Source: Kineococcus xinjiangensis (GTDB lineage Bacteria; Actinomycetota; Actinomycetes; Actinomycetales; Kineococcaceae). From it: 64,000 bases of DNA. The translations under genes and the position numbers were made by a program. The stretch covers positions 124,001 to 188,000 of the forward strand of contig NZ_PTJD01000006.1 in NCBI RefSeq assembly GCF_002934625.1. The letters run 5' to 3'. The notes beneath the pieces are model-generated. The model had not been told where the DNA came from, did not search any database, and saw only the letters and a list, made by a program, of their open reading frames with translations. The first letter of the stretch is position 1; each line of letters opens with the position of its first letter. Below are positions 18,838-28,865 of this stretch, piece by piece.

Positions 18838-19449
18838 GTGTTCGGTCGCGCGAAGGAGAAGCAGGCATCCCCCGTCCCGGGCGAGGTGGCGCAGACGGCC
18901 CCGGCCGGCTCGCACCCGGTGAAGCCGACGGGCAAGGGGCGCCCCACGCCCAGCCGCGCCGAGGCGCAGGCCGCCCGGCGCCGTCCCCTGGTGCCGGCCG
19001 ACCGCAAGGCCGCCCGCACGGCCGCCCGGGCGGCCGTGCGCGAGGAGCGCGCACGCATGCACCACGCGCTGCTGACCGGCGACGAGAAGCACCTGCCGGC
19101 CCGTGACAAGGGGCCCCAGAAGCGGCTGGCGCGCGACATCGTCGACTCCCGGCGCAACGTCGGCGAGTACTTCCTCATGATCGCCCTGGTGGCGCTGGTG
19201 CTGTCGTTCATCGCGCCCACGCTGGGCAGCCCGGAGGTGCTCTTCGCCTCCACCGTGCTCATCTACTCCACCCTCGTGGTCGTGGTGGTGGACAGCATCG
19301 TCGTCAGCCGCAGGGTCAAGCGCGAGGCCGCGGAGCGCTTCGGGACGGTCGAGCGGGGCCTGGGCGGCTACGCCGTCTCCCGCGCCCTGCAGGTGCGCAG
19401 GCTGCGTCGGCCCGTGGTCATGGTCCGGCGCGGCGCACCGCCGCGCTGA
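18838..19449 (+). CDS. DUF3043 membrane protein
   Basis: 203 residues. The N-terminal half is basic and Ala/Arg-rich and probably cytosolic (KGRPTPSRAEAQAARRRP). Two adjacent transmembrane segments follow at about 118-155 (YFLMIALVALVLSFIAP and VLIYSTLVVVVVDSIVVS), then a basic tail. Matches the actinobacterial DUF3043 family, whose function is unknown. GTG 18838 has no ribosome site and a TAGGCT hexamer 6 nt upstream. Divergent from the M20 peptidase. Confidence 0.85.
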   Translation: MFGRAKEKQASPVPGEVAQTAPAGSHPVKPTGKGRPTPSRAEAQAARRRPLVPADRKAARTAARAAVREERARMHHALLTGDEKHLPARDKGPQKRLARDIVDSRRNVGEYFLMIALVALVLSFIAPTLGSPEVLFASTVLIYSTLVVVVVDSIVVSRRVKREAAERFGTVERGLGGYAVSRALQVRRLRRPVVMVRRGAPPR

Positions 19450-19536
19450 GTCGCGGAACCCGCCGCGGCGGAGCCCGGCGGCTTCGGATTCCGCGATCGA
19501 TCGTCCTTCGGTCCGCCGATCCCACGGGTCGTGCCC

Positions 19537-19566
19537 TTGTCTGGCCGCGGACCGGCGTGCGATAAC
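19537..19566 (+). promoter_or_regulatory. promoter of the class III aminotransferase gene
   Basis: TTGTCT (19537-19542), an 18-bp spacer, then GATAAC (19561-19566). The -10 ends 6 nt before ATG 19573, so the predicted start site coincides with the start codon (leaderless). This is the clearest two-box promoter seen in the window. Confidence 0.65.
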
Positions 19567-19572
19567 TGAGGC

Positions 19573-20967
19573 ATGACCGCGACCCCCCAGCTCGTCCCGG
19601 AGCCCCGGAGCGGGAGCCTGGCGTCCAGCGCCCGCGACCACCTGTGGCTGCACTTCTCCCGGATGTCCACCTACCAGAGCAGCGACGTCCCCGTGATCGT
19701 GCGCGGCGAGGGCCCCTACGTCTACGACGACGCGGGCAGGCGCTACCTCGACGGCCTCGCGGGCCTCTTCGTCGTGCAGGCCGGGCACGGGCGCCGCGAG
19801 CTGGCCGAGGCCGCGGCCCGGCAGGCGGAGACGCTGGCCTTCTTCCCGCTGTGGTCCTACGCGCACCCCGCCGCCATCGAGCTGGCCGAGCGCCTGGCCG
19901 GCTACGCCCCGGGGGACCTCAACCGGGTCTTCTTCACCACCGGCGGCGGCGAGGCCGTGGAGACGGCGTGGAAGCTGGCCAAGCAGTACTTCAAGCTCAC
20001 CGGCCGGCCCTACAAGCACAAGGTGATCAGCCGGGCGATCGCCTACCACGGCACCACGCAGGGAGCGCTGTCCATCACCGGCATCCCCGACGCCAAGAAG
20101 TACTTCGAGCCGCTCGTGCCCGGCGCGCACAAGGCCCCGAACACGAACTTCTACCGGGCCCCCGAGCACGGCGACGACCCCGAGGCGTTCGGCCGCTGGG
20201 CGGCCGACCAGATCGAGGTCGCGATCCTCGCCGAGGGCGCCGAGACGGTGGCGGCGGTGTTCCTGGAGCCGGTGCAGAACTCCGGCGGCTGCTTCCCCCC
20301 GCCGCCCGGCTACTTCCAGCGCGTCCGCGAGATCTGCGACCGCCACGACGTGCTGCTCGTCTCCGACGAGGTCATCTGCGCCTTCGGGCGCCTGGGCACG
20401 ATGTTCGCCTGCGAGCGCTACGGCTACCAGCCGGACATCATCACGTGCGCCAAGGGCATGACGTCGGGCTACTCCCCCATCGGCGCCATGATCGCCACCG
20501 ACCGCCTGATGGAGCCGTTCCTGCAGGGGACGAACTACTTCCCCCACGGATACACCTTCGGCGGGCACCCGGTGTCCTCGGCGGTGGCGCTGGCGAACCT
20601 CGACATCTTCGAGCGCGAGGGCCTCAACGAGCACGTGCGCTCCACCGAGGGCGCCTTCCGCTCGACGCTGGAGAAGCTGCTCGACCTGCCGATCGTGGGC
20701 GACGTCCGCGGCGACGGGTTCTTCTACGGCATCGAGCTGGTGAAGGACAAGGCGACGAAGGAGACGTTCAGCGGGGACGAGGCGGAGCGGCTGCTGCGCG
20801 GTTACCTGTCCTCGGCGCTGTACTCCAACGGCCTCTACTGCCGCGCCGACGACCGCGGCGACCCCGTCATCCAGCTCGCCCCTCCGCTGGTGTGCGACCA
20901 GTCGCACTTCGACGAGATGGAGCAGATCATCCGCGCCGTGCTGGAGGGGGCCTCGGCCCACCTCTGA
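19573..20967 (+). CDS. class III pyridoxal-phosphate aminotransferase
   Basis: 464 residues of the omega-aminotransferase type. The PLP lysine is Lys294 in CAKGMTSGYSPIGA; the PLP phosphate/ring contacts include TTGGGEAVE and LLVSDEVICAFGR. The sequence is of the type often annotated 'aspartate aminotransferase family' or putrescine/beta-alanine:pyruvate transaminase; the amino donor cannot be fixed from sequence. It is tail-to-tail with an Lrp/AsnC regulator (30 bp apart), and an aldo/keto reductase follows. An amine catabolic role is inferred only. A leaderless promoter is listed separately. Confidence 0.9.
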   Translation: MTATPQLVPEPRSGSLASSARDHLWLHFSRMSTYQSSDVPVIVRGEGPYVYDDAGRRYLDGLAGLFVVQAGHGRRELAEAAARQAETLAFFPLWSYAHPAAIELAERLAGYAPGDLNRVFFTTGGGEAVETAWKLAKQYFKLTGRPYKHKVISRAIAYHGTTQGALSITGIPDAKKYFEPLVPGAHKAPNTNFYRAPEHGDDPEAFGRWAADQIEVAILAEGAETVAAVFLEPVQNSGGCFPPPPGYFQRVREICDRHDVLLVSDEVICAFGRLGTMFACERYGYQPDIITCAKGMTSGYSPIGAMIATDRLMEPFLQGTNYFPHGYTFGGHPVSSAVALANLDIFEREGLNEHVRSTEGAFRSTLEKLLDLPIVGDVRGDGFFYGIELVKDKATKETFSGDEAERLLRGYLSSALYSNGLYCRADDRGDPVIQLAPPLVCDQSHFDEMEQIIRAVLEGASAHL

Positions 20968-20996
20968 GCGGGTGCGCCGAGCGGGTCGCGGCGGGG

Positions 20997-21512
20997 CTAC
21001 TGCTCCGCCGCGATCCGCTCGACCGGGCCGCCGCCCCAGGCGTAGGTCTGCTTGACCAGTTCCAGGTAGAGGAACGTCTCGGTGCTGCGCACGCCGGGGA
21101 TGCTGCGGATCTGGCTGTTCAGCAGCTCCAGGAGCTGCTCGTCGTCGGCGCAGGTCAGCTCGCAGAGCACGTCGAAGGACCCGGCGCAGAGGACGACGTA
21201 GTCCACCTCCGGCACCTCCGCCAGGCGCGCGGCCACCTGGCGGGTGTCGCCGTCGACGCGGATGCCGATCATGGTCTGGCGCATCAGGTTGACGGTCATG
21301 GGGTCGGTGACGGCCACGACCTGCATGACGCCGCCCTCGAGGAGGCGCTGGACGCGCTGGCGCACCGCGGCCTCGGACAGGCCCACGGCCTTGGCGAGCG
21401 CCGCGTAGGACATCCGGCCGTCGTCCTGCAGGTGCTGGATGAGCTCCCTGTCGACCGCGTCGACGCGGGAGCGGCGGGCGCGGGCGGTCGTGGCTCGCAG
21501 GTCCTTGGGCAC
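20997..21512 (-). CDS. Lrp/AsnC family transcriptional regulator
   Basis: 171 residues. An N-terminal helix-turn-helix (about 20-65, VDRELIQHLQDDGRMSYAAL then GLSEAAVRQRVQRLLEGG) is joined to an AsnC ligand-binding domain (VVLCAGSFDVLCELTCADDE). It probably controls the neighbouring aminotransferase or the divergent aldo/keto reductase in response to an amino acid or amine; this is inferred from position. GTG 21512 has TAGGCT (21519-21524) 6 nt upstream. Confidence 0.9.
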   Translation of the reverse strand: MPKDLRATTARARRSRVDAVDRELIQHLQDDGRMSYAALAKAVGLSEAAVRQRVQRLLEGGVMQVVAVTDPMTVNLMRQTMIGIRVDGDTRQVAARLAEVPEVDYVVLCAGSFDVLCELTCADDEQLLELLNSQIRSIPGVRSTETFLYLELVKQTYAWGGGPVERIAAEQ

Positions 21513-21518
21513 GAGCGG

Positions 21519-21588
21519 AGCCTAGTTCCCGCAGGGCCACCCTCAGCCGCACCTCCGGGGCGAGAGCGCTCCCAGACCCCGTTACGGT
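21519..21588. promoter_or_regulatory. divergent promoters of the Lrp regulator and aldo/keto reductase
   Basis: TAGGCT on the minus strand (21519-21524) lies 6 nt before GTG 21512. TACGGT on the plus strand (21583-21588) lies 6 nt before ATG 21595. Both fit leaderless transcription. The 60 bp between them would be the natural place for an Lrp operator, but no clear palindrome was recognised. Confidence 0.5.
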
Positions 21589-21594
21589 CTCGCC

Positions 21595-22605
21595 ATGGAG
21601 CACCGGTACCTCGGCAACAGCGGACTGAAGATCTCGGAGATCACCTACGGCAACTGGCTCACGCACGGGTCGCAGGTCGAGAACGAGGCGGCCCGCGCGT
21701 GCGTGCGCGCCGCCCTCGACGCGGGCATCACCAGCTTCGACACGGCCGACGTCTACGCCAACACCGCCGCGGAGACCGTCCTCGGCGAGGCCCTGCGGGG
21801 CGAGCGGCGGGAGAGCCTGGAGATCTTCACGAAGGTCTACTGGCCGACCGGGCCGAAGGGCCCCAACGACGTCGGCCTGTCCCGCAAGCACATCATGGAG
21901 TCGATCAACGGGTCGCTGCGGCGGCTCGGCACCGACTACGTCGACCTCTACCAGGCGCACCGCTTCGACGCGGAGACGCCGCTGGAGGAGACGATGCAGG
22001 CCTTCGCCGACGTCGTGCGGCAGGGCAAGGCCCTCTACATCGGCGTCAGCGAGTGGACGGCGGAGCAGATCCGCGCCGGGCACGCCCTCGCGCGGGAGCT
22101 GGGCGTGCAGCTGATCTCCAGCCAGCCGCAGTACTCCATGCTCTGGCGGGTCGTCGAGGCCGAGGTCGTCCCCACCAGCCGCGAGCTGGGCGTGTCCCAG
22201 ATCGTGTGGTCGCCCATCGCGCAGGGCGTGCTGACCGGCAAGTACCGGCCGGGGCAGCCGCCGCCCGCCGGCTCCCGCGCCACGGACGAGAAGGGCGGCG
22301 CGGACATGGTCAAGCGATTCCTGCGCGACGACGTCCTCACCCGCGTGCAGGACCTCGCGCCCGTGGCGGCGGAGCTGGAGCTGACGATGGCGCAGCTCGC
22401 CGTGGCGTGGGTGCTGCAGAACGACAACGTCGCCGCCGCCATCATCGGCGCCTCCCGGCCGGAGCAGGTCACGGAGAACGTGAAGGCGTCGGGGGTGCGC
22501 ATCCCGGCGGAGGTGATGGAGCGCATCGACGGGGTGCTCGGCGACGTGGTGGAGACCGACCCGGCGCGGACGGCGGAGAACGCCCCGAAGCGGCGCCCCG
22601 CCTGA
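21595..22605 (+). CDS. aldo/keto reductase
   Basis: 336 residues, (beta/alpha)8 NADPH-dependent AKR of the KCNAB/YghZ-like branch. The catalytic tetrad Asp-Tyr-Lys-His is visible as TSFDTADVYANTAAE, IFTKVYWP and YQAHRFD; NADPH binding is in the C-terminal IIGASRPEQVTENV. The physiological carbonyl substrate is unknown. Divergent from the Lrp regulator; a strong hairpin follows the stop. Confidence 0.9.
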   Translation: MEHRYLGNSGLKISEITYGNWLTHGSQVENEAARACVRAALDAGITSFDTADVYANTAAETVLGEALRGERRESLEIFTKVYWPTGPKGPNDVGLSRKHIMESINGSLRRLGTDYVDLYQAHRFDAETPLEETMQAFADVVRQGKALYIGVSEWTAEQIRAGHALARELGVQLISSQPQYSMLWRVVEAEVVPTSRELGVSQIVWSPIAQGVLTGKYRPGQPPPAGSRATDEKGGADMVKRFLRDDVLTRVQDLAPVAAELELTMAQLAVAWVLQNDNVAAAIIGASRPEQVTENVKASGVRIPAEVMERIDGVLGDVVETDPARTAENAPKRRPA

Positions 22606-22612
22606 GTCCGGC

Positions 22613-22654
22613 CGCCGCAGGGGCGGCACCCCACGGGGTGCCGCCCCTGCGGCG
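22613..22654. terminator. 20-bp hairpin terminator between aldo/keto reductase and the small protein gene
   Basis: A perfect 20-bp inverted repeat (CGCCGCAGGGGCGGCACCCC and its complement) around a 2-base centre. It lies between convergent genes and can serve both. Confidence 0.85.
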
Positions 22655-22693
22655 CTCCTGCGGAGTGCGGCGGGACGGTTCAGCGGCGAGGTC

Positions 22694-22912
22694 TCACTCC
22701 ACGGTGCGCAGGCTCAGCGGCCCGTAGACCTGCTCCCCGTCGGCGAAGAGCCGCACCGCGTCGACGCCGCGCTCGCGCAGGCTGCGCCACGTCTCCCCGA
22801 TCCAGGACTCGGCGTCGGCCTGGGTGGGGAACTGCGCGGACGCCTCCTCCACCCCGACCTGCCTGCCGTCGGCATCCTCGAAGCGCCACGTCCAGCTCGT
22901 CGGTGGGGTCAC
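22694..22912 (-). CDS. small conserved actinobacterial protein of unknown function
   Basis: 72 residues, acidic and soluble: SWTWRFEDADGRQVGVEEA, then FPTQADAESWIGETWRSL and VRLFADGEQVYGPLSL. I recognise it as a small protein seen across actinobacteria without assigned function; there is no membrane segment. GTG 22912 lies 7 nt after a TAGCGT hexamer (22920-22925). The earlier GTG at 22921 overlaps that hexamer and is not favoured. Confidence 0.75.
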   Translation of the reverse strand: MTPPTSWTWRFEDADGRQVGVEEASAQFPTQADAESWIGETWRSLRERGVDAVRLFADGEQVYGPLSLRTVE

Positions 22913-23036
22913 CCCGCCCACGCTAGCCGCCGGGCGGAGCGGGTGCCCGTGACAGCCCGCCTGCGGGCAGCGCGCGACACGCCGCTCGCGGAGGGGCCGA
23001 CGCTCCGGCCGGGCGGCGCCGCCCGCAGACCCGCTG

Positions 23037-24131
<1,095 letters not shown>

Positions 24132-24217
24132 CGTGGTCCTCCGGGGTGCGGGGCGCTGGCCGGCGACCGGCGCGGACTCGGCAGCAGGTTACCGAGTCCG
24201 CGCCGGGAGCCGCGGCG

Positions 24218-25495
24218 TCAGAGGCGGCGCTGGACGACCTCGGTGGGGGCCCACGGGTCGAAGCGGGCACCGGCGATGAGGAGACCCGTCCCGTCGACCA
24301 GCACGTCACGGGCCAGGAACTCCCCGAGTTCCACGGTCCCGCCCACGCCGAAGGAGGTCACCGGGGCCCCGCTGCGTGCGCGGACCTCGTGCAGGCGTGA
24401 CGTGAAGGGCCCGTCGCCGACCCTGCGGACGACGAGGAGCGTGTCGCGCGGGGTGAGGAACACCCCGGCTCCCTCCTCCTGGCCGGGCTCGTCGAGCAGG
24501 AGGTGGCCCCGCGCCCCGAAGGCGTTCTCGACCCGGCCCTGGAGGGACAGGCGGGTGACGAGAGCAGCCGACTCGGAACCGCCCCGGACGCGTGCCGTCC
24601 CCCCGACCGCGAGGCTGCGCCCGGACACCACCGCACCGCCTGTGACGACGTCGCGCCCGGCCGGGGCGAAGCGGACCGCGCCACCGCTGCCGAAGCGCCG
24701 GTCGAGCGTCCCGTCCGCGCGCAGGCGGGCCAGCACGCCCTCCTGCCTCCCGGCCGCCGCGCTGAAGCCGACGGCGAACAGCTCCCCGGACGGACCACGA
24801 ACCAGGTCCGTGAGGTGATCGTCGCCACCGACGTCGAGCAACCGCACGCCACCGGTACCGAAGGTCGGATCCAGCCGCCCGTCAGCGCGGAAGCGCGCGA
24901 GGGCGAAGTCGCTCGTCCCGCGACCGTCCTGGTCGAAGCCCACCAGGAGCCCTCCGCCCGCGTCGGCGAGCAGGGCGGTCGGGCTCAGCGCCGGCGCGGC
25001 CGGATCCACCACGACAGGCGCGCCGCTGCCGAAGGCCGGCACGGGCGAGCCGTCTCGCGAGAGCATCGCCAGGCCGGTCTGGACCTCCTCGTACGCGCCC
25101 CCTCCCACGGCGGCGAGCACGGCGATCTCGTCGCCCGCGAGAACGGCCGTCTCCCGCAGGACCGCCGGGCGGCCGAAGTCCACCAGCGCCGCCCCACCTG
25201 CGCCGAACCGCGGGTCGAAGCGCCCGGCGGCATCCAGGCGTCCCAGCTGGACGCGGGCGGAGTAGGTCCACGTGGTCTCGTCGTAGCGTGAACTGGTCGA
25301 CGCGACCACGGTGCCGACGGACTGGCGGGCCAGTTCCGAGCCGACGAGCTGGTCTCCCGCAGCGGCAGGGGCGACGTCGACGCTGCCCTGCTGACCCCAG
25401 GTCCGGTCGAGGTCCCCGGCCGCGGCGAGCGCCGCCGGAGCGGAGAGCACGAGGGCGGTCAGGGACGCGGCGGCGGTCAAGGGCAGGCGGAACAC
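24218..25495 (-). CDS. secreted delta-60 repeat protein
   Basis: 425 residues. The Sec-type signal peptide FRLPLTAAASLTALVLSAPA ends at ALA-AAG. The rest is a beta-propeller-like array of delta-60 repeats, recognisable as LDRTWGQQGSV, RFDPRFGAGGAALV, RLDPTFGTGGVRLL, TLDRRFGSGGAVRF and ENAFGARGHLLL. No anchor or catalytic motif is visible. Delta-60 proteins are exported proteins of unknown role. GTG 25495 has AAAGG upstream; longer readings of this frame are antisense to other sequence. Confidence 0.87.
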   Translation of the reverse strand: MFRLPLTAAASLTALVLSAPAALAAAGDLDRTWGQQGSVDVAPAAAGDQLVGSELARQSVGTVVASTSSRYDETTWTYSARVQLGRLDAAGRFDPRFGAGGAALVDFGRPAVLRETAVLAGDEIAVLAAVGGGAYEEVQTGLAMLSRDGSPVPAFGSGAPVVVDPAAPALSPTALLADAGGGLLVGFDQDGRGTSDFALARFRADGRLDPTFGTGGVRLLDVGGDDHLTDLVRGPSGELFAVGFSAAAGRQEGVLARLRADGTLDRRFGSGGAVRFAPAGRDVVTGGAVVSGRSLAVGGTARVRGGSESAALVTRLSLQGRVENAFGARGHLLLDEPGQEEGAGVFLTPRDTLLVVRRVGDGPFTSRLHEVRARSGAPVTSFGVGGTVELGEFLARDVLVDGTGLLIAGARFDPWAPTEVVQRRL

Positions 25496-25692
25496 GTCGG
25501 TGCCTTTCTCGGGGGTGCCGCAGCGGAGTGCCGGCGCCTGCCGGAGCTGCTGCGCGAGACTAGCCCGCACGCCCGGCGCTGCGGGAGCGATCGGTGGAAA
25601 CGACGGCCGCGGGTCACTGCTCCGGCCGCGCGGCAGACCACCGGGTCCGCGCCCGCGCTCCGCCCGCTGCGTCCGCCGGCTGCGCGTCGCGG

Positions 25693-26649
25693 TCAGGCCG
25701 GTGCGCCCGGGAGGCGCCGTTGCCGGTCCCGCAGCTCCCGCCGCGTCCAGGCGCGGTGCACCCAGACTGCGAAGAGGGTGGTGGCGACGACGTCGGTGAC
25801 CAGCAGCAGCGGCGTGGCCGGCGGCTGCTCGGCCCACACGTCCGGAACGCCCTGCGTGCCGGCGATCAGCATGATCAGCACGTTGAGGGTGGTGTGCAGC
25901 ACGATCGCCGCCTCCAGCCCACCGGTGCGGAAGGTGAGCCAGCACGCGACGAGGGCGAAGTACACGAAGTAGGCCATCGACAGCGGGTCGAAGAGGCCGT
26001 GCAGGGAGGCGAACAGCAGGGACGTGAGGCCGGCCGCGACCCAGCGGTAGCGCACCCACGTCACCAGCGTCTGCAGCAGCCACCCGCGGCAGAGCTACTC
26101 CTCCGCAGCGGCCTGGAACGGGATGACCGCCACGACGACCGCGGCCAGCGCCAGGTACGTGCCCCACCCCGGCCAGCCCGGGGCGTCGAGGGAGACGGGC
26201 TCCCCGTGGACCGCGCCGAAGACGGCGACCACCGCGAGCTGGGCGCCGACCACCACGACCGCGGCGGGCACGCACGAGAGCATCCACCGCCACCGCAACC
26301 GGCCCACCACGCTGGACACGGTGCCGAAGGGGCGCCTGCCGCCCCAGCGGACCGCGAGCGCGATCAGCGGCAGCAGCAGCGCGAGGGAGCCGAAGACGAT
26401 CACCACCCCCAGCAGCGGCGACCCGAAGCTGACCTCCTCCGCCCCGCCGAGCAGGGCCTGGACGACGCCCACCACCAGCACCAGCAGGGCCAGCACCGCC
26501 AGCAGGCCCAGGAAGATGCCCAGCTCCGCCAGCGGACGCCACCACTGCGTCCGGCCCCGCCGCGCCAGCAGGTGGTACGGCAGATCGGGACCGGCCGCGC
26601 AGGCATCGGCGGCGGGGGCGGCCACCGGAGGGCTGCTCTCCCCGCTCAC
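25693..26649 (-). pseudogene. CPBP (Abi) intramembrane metalloprotease interrupted by one in-frame TAG
   Basis: GTG 26649 (VSGESSPPVAAPAADACAAG) opens a multi-membrane protein of about 318 codons. The frame is broken only by TAG at 26095-26097. The stop falls inside the family's first catalytic motif: the sequence reads AAEE-stop-LCRGWLLQ where EExxxR (EELLxRG) is expected. TTG to TAG is a single base change. Beyond the stop the same frame continues with the second and third motifs, LLFASLHGLF and VLHTTLNVLI, and a basic tail. As it stands only the N-terminal half would be made. A sequencing error or true nonsense mutation cannot be told apart here. It follows the HbpS-like gene by 19 bp. Confidence 0.8.
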
Positions 26650-26668
26650 ACGGACCGCCCTCGGCGGA

Positions 26669-27148
26669 TCACTGCGCCAGCTGCCGTCGCAGCACGTCCA
26701 CCACCAGGGCGTGGTCCTCCAGCTGCGGCAGGCCGGAGACGGCGACCGAGCCCACCACGCCCGTCCCCGCGACGGTGAGGGGGAAGGCGCCGCCGTGGGC
26801 GGTGAACTCCCGCTCGGGGACCATGAACATCTCCTCCAGCCCGAGCCCCGCCTCGGCGCAGAGCCGGCCCACCGCCAGGGAGCTGCGGTGGAAGCGCGCC
26901 ACCACCCGCGACTTGCGCTCCAGCCACGCGTCGTTGTCGGGCACGCTCCCGGGCAGGGCAGCCGCGAAGAGCCGCTGCCCGCCGCGCTGCACGAGCACCG
27001 CGATCGGCAGCTCCCGCCGGCGGCCCTCCTCGACGAGCGCACACCCGAGGCGCCAGGCGTCCTCGAAGCCGAACGCCGGCCACACCAGCTCCCGCTCCTG
27101 CGCCTGCAGCTCCTCCGCAGTGGGCCAGGCGTCGTCCTCGCTCGTCAT
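26669..27148 (-). CDS. UPF0303 / HbpS-like heme-degrading domain protein
   Basis: 159 residues of the DUF336 (GlcG/HbpS) fold, UPF0303 branch: VWPAFGFEDAWRLGCALVEE, DNDAWLERKSRVVARFHRSS and EFTAHGGAFPLTVAGTGVVG. Relatives bind heme or corrinoids, but the ligand here is unknown. ATG 27148 lies 6 nt after TAGCCT (27155-27160, minus strand), suggesting a leaderless message. The broken CPBP gene follows closely and may have shared its transcript. Confidence 0.85.
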   Translation of the reverse strand: MTSEDDAWPTAEELQAQERELVWPAFGFEDAWRLGCALVEEGRRRELPIAVLVQRGGQRLFAAALPGSVPDNDAWLERKSRVVARFHRSSLAVGRLCAEAGLGLEEMFMVPEREFTAHGGAFPLTVAGTGVVGSVAVSGLPQLEDHALVVDVLRRQLAQ

Positions 27149-27217
27149 GGTCGGAGGCTACGGCCCCCGCCCGACGCGGCCCCCGCCGGTGAGCACGGGA
27201 CGGCGGGCACGGGAGGG

Positions 27218-28510
27218 TCAGTGCGAAGGGGTCAGCGGCACAGCGGCAGGCGGCACAGCGGCAGGGCACGGAGCAGCTGCCGCACCCGGTGCATGCCCCA
27301 CGTCGAGGGCCCACCCGGGGCAGCCGGTCTTGTCGAAGCGGCCCTTGGCCCGGTACATCGCGCGGTCGGCGCGGTTGAGCAGCCCGTCGGGGTCCTCCGG
27401 GCCGGTCGCCACGGCCACCCCCACGCTGCCGCCCACCTGGACGCTGGCGCCACCGGGCACCGTGTCGGAGTCCAGGTGCAGCTCGAAGCGGAGGTCTGCG
27501 GCGAGCGACTCCGCCCACCGGCCGGCGTCCTCACGGCAGGCCATCCCCGGCAGCAGCACCGCGAACTCGTCACCACCCAGGCGCGCCACCGCGTCGCACG
27601 AGCGCACTCGCCGTCGCAGCAGGTCGGACACGGCGACGAGGACCGCGTCCCCGGCCGCGTGGCCGTGGGTGTCGTTGACGGCCTTGAAGGCGTCGAGGTC
27701 GATCAGGGCGACCCCGGCGCCACCGGCCCGGGGCTCCTCCAGGCTGCGCCGGAACCCGGCGCGGTTGAGCAGCCCCGTCAGCGGGTCGTGCAGGGATGCG
27801 CGCTCGTGGCTGCGCGCCTCGGCGTGCACGCGCCGGGAGAAGCGCAGCAGCATCCGCAGCACCACGGCGACGATGAACCCGGTCACCAGGCCGCCGATGC
27901 TCTGCACGGTCCGGCTGAGGTCGTGGACGCGGCGCAGCTCGGTCAGGCGCTGCTGCGCGTCGACCTGGTAGCCGGCGGCGAAGGCCTCCAGCCGGACGCT
28001 CAGGACGCGGTGCGTCGGAACCAGCTCCACGTCCGCGATCCTGCTCGCGGACGGGCTGTCCGCCTCCGCGAGCAGGAGGAAGTCGCGGGCGCGGTCGGCG
28101 AAGTGCTGCTGCTGGTGGCTGAGCACCTCGCTGTCCTGGGCGCCGTACTGCTCCGCGAGCACGAGCGCCGTGGCGAGGTCCTCGGTCGCGGTGCGCAGGG
28201 TGCGCGTGAGCCGCTGGGCGTTCACCGGTGAGGGCTCGACCCGGTAGTCGCGCACGGCGATGGCCTCGTTGGCCACCGAGATCTGCGCCCGGGTGAAGGC
28301 GGCGTCGAGGCCGAGAGCGGCGTCCTGCTTCACCAGGGCGGTGGCGACGCGGTGGTCGGCCGTGACCACCAGGGCGCCCATGGCGAGGAGGGTGCCGACC
28401 AGCGCCAGGGAGGCCAGCAGGGGGGACCGGGGAGGTCCCTCCTGACTGCCCAACCACCTGGAGAACGTCATGGGAGCTTCCTCGGCCGCCGATCGATGCG
28501 ACTTGACCAT
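27218..28510 (-). CDS. membrane-anchored diguanylate cyclase (GGDEF)
   Basis: 430 residues from ATG 28510. A first membrane segment (LLASLALVGTLLAMGALVV, about 32-50), an extracytoplasmic helical domain of about 160 residues, a second segment (SIGGLVTGFIVAVVLRMLL) and a cytosolic GGDEF domain. GGDEF at 312-316 is intact, and the substrate site DLDAFKAVNDTHGHAAGD is present, so c-di-GMP synthesis is expected. No RxxD inhibitory site is obvious before it. An alternative ATG 28471 also has a good ribosome site (GAGGAAG), so the N-terminus is uncertain by 13 residues. No EAL/HD-GYP partner is nearby. Confidence 0.9.
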   Translation of the reverse strand: MVKSHRSAAEEAPMTFSRWLGSQEGPPRSPLLASLALVGTLLAMGALVVTADHRVATALVKQDAALGLDAAFTRAQISVANEAIAVRDYRVEPSPVNAQRLTRTLRTATEDLATALVLAEQYGAQDSEVLSHQQQHFADRARDFLLLAEADSPSASRIADVELVPTHRVLSVRLEAFAAGYQVDAQQRLTELRRVHDLSRTVQSIGGLVTGFIVAVVLRMLLRFSRRVHAEARSHERASLHDPLTGLLNRAGFRRSLEEPRAGGAGVALIDLDAFKAVNDTHGHAAGDAVLVAVSDLLRRRVRSCDAVARLGGDEFAVLLPGMACREDAGRWAESLAADLRFELHLDSDTVPGGASVQVGGSVGVAVATGPEDPDGLLNRADRAMYRAKGRFDKTGCPGWALDVGHAPGAAAAPCPAAVPPAAVPLTPSH

Positions 28511-28865
28511 GGATGCTCCCTTCCACCGCCCGGGTGCACCCCGTCGAGTGATGCGCCGCGGTCGGGCCCCGAGCACCGGTGGAGGAGCGACCACTGCGTC
28601 GCCCTCCCCCGCCGACCGGCGGAGCCCACCACGACGCCGCGCCGAAGCCGGTCCTCGCCGCGCTCACCGCGGTGCAGGTGCTGACGACCTGCCGTCCCGG
28701 CGAGCTGACCACAGTAGGGGCTGCCGCACCGCGCCGGCCCGCATCGGGGCACCGGACCCCCGATCGGCGGTGGCGCGGCACCGGCCGCCCGGCACCGCGC
28801 CACCCGGGAGGACCGCGCCCCCGCACGGCCCCCACCCCCGCCGACGGTTCACCCCCGTCGCCGGT
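28511..28865. other. 355-bp intergenic region upstream of the GGDEF gene
   Basis: No supported gene. It holds the 5' region of the GGDEF gene and the 3' end of the aldehyde dehydrogenase operon, including one hairpin (28769-28804). I see no riboswitch-like conserved core, although a c-di-GMP-linked leader cannot be excluded by eye. Confidence 0.5.
28769..28804 (-). terminator. candidate terminator downstream of the DUF779 gene
   Basis: A 10-bp perfect stem, GGTGGCGCGG / CCGCGCCACC, around a G+C-rich loop, about 60 bp after the DUF779 stop on the minus strand. Confidence 0.5.

Noticed and set aside
18757-22629. Minus-strand frame of nearly 1300 codons opposite the aminotransferase and aldo/keto reductase
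   Set aside because: Shadow frame in high-G+C DNA: runs of His, Arg, Asp and Val with no domain, and it contradicts well-supported genes on both strands.
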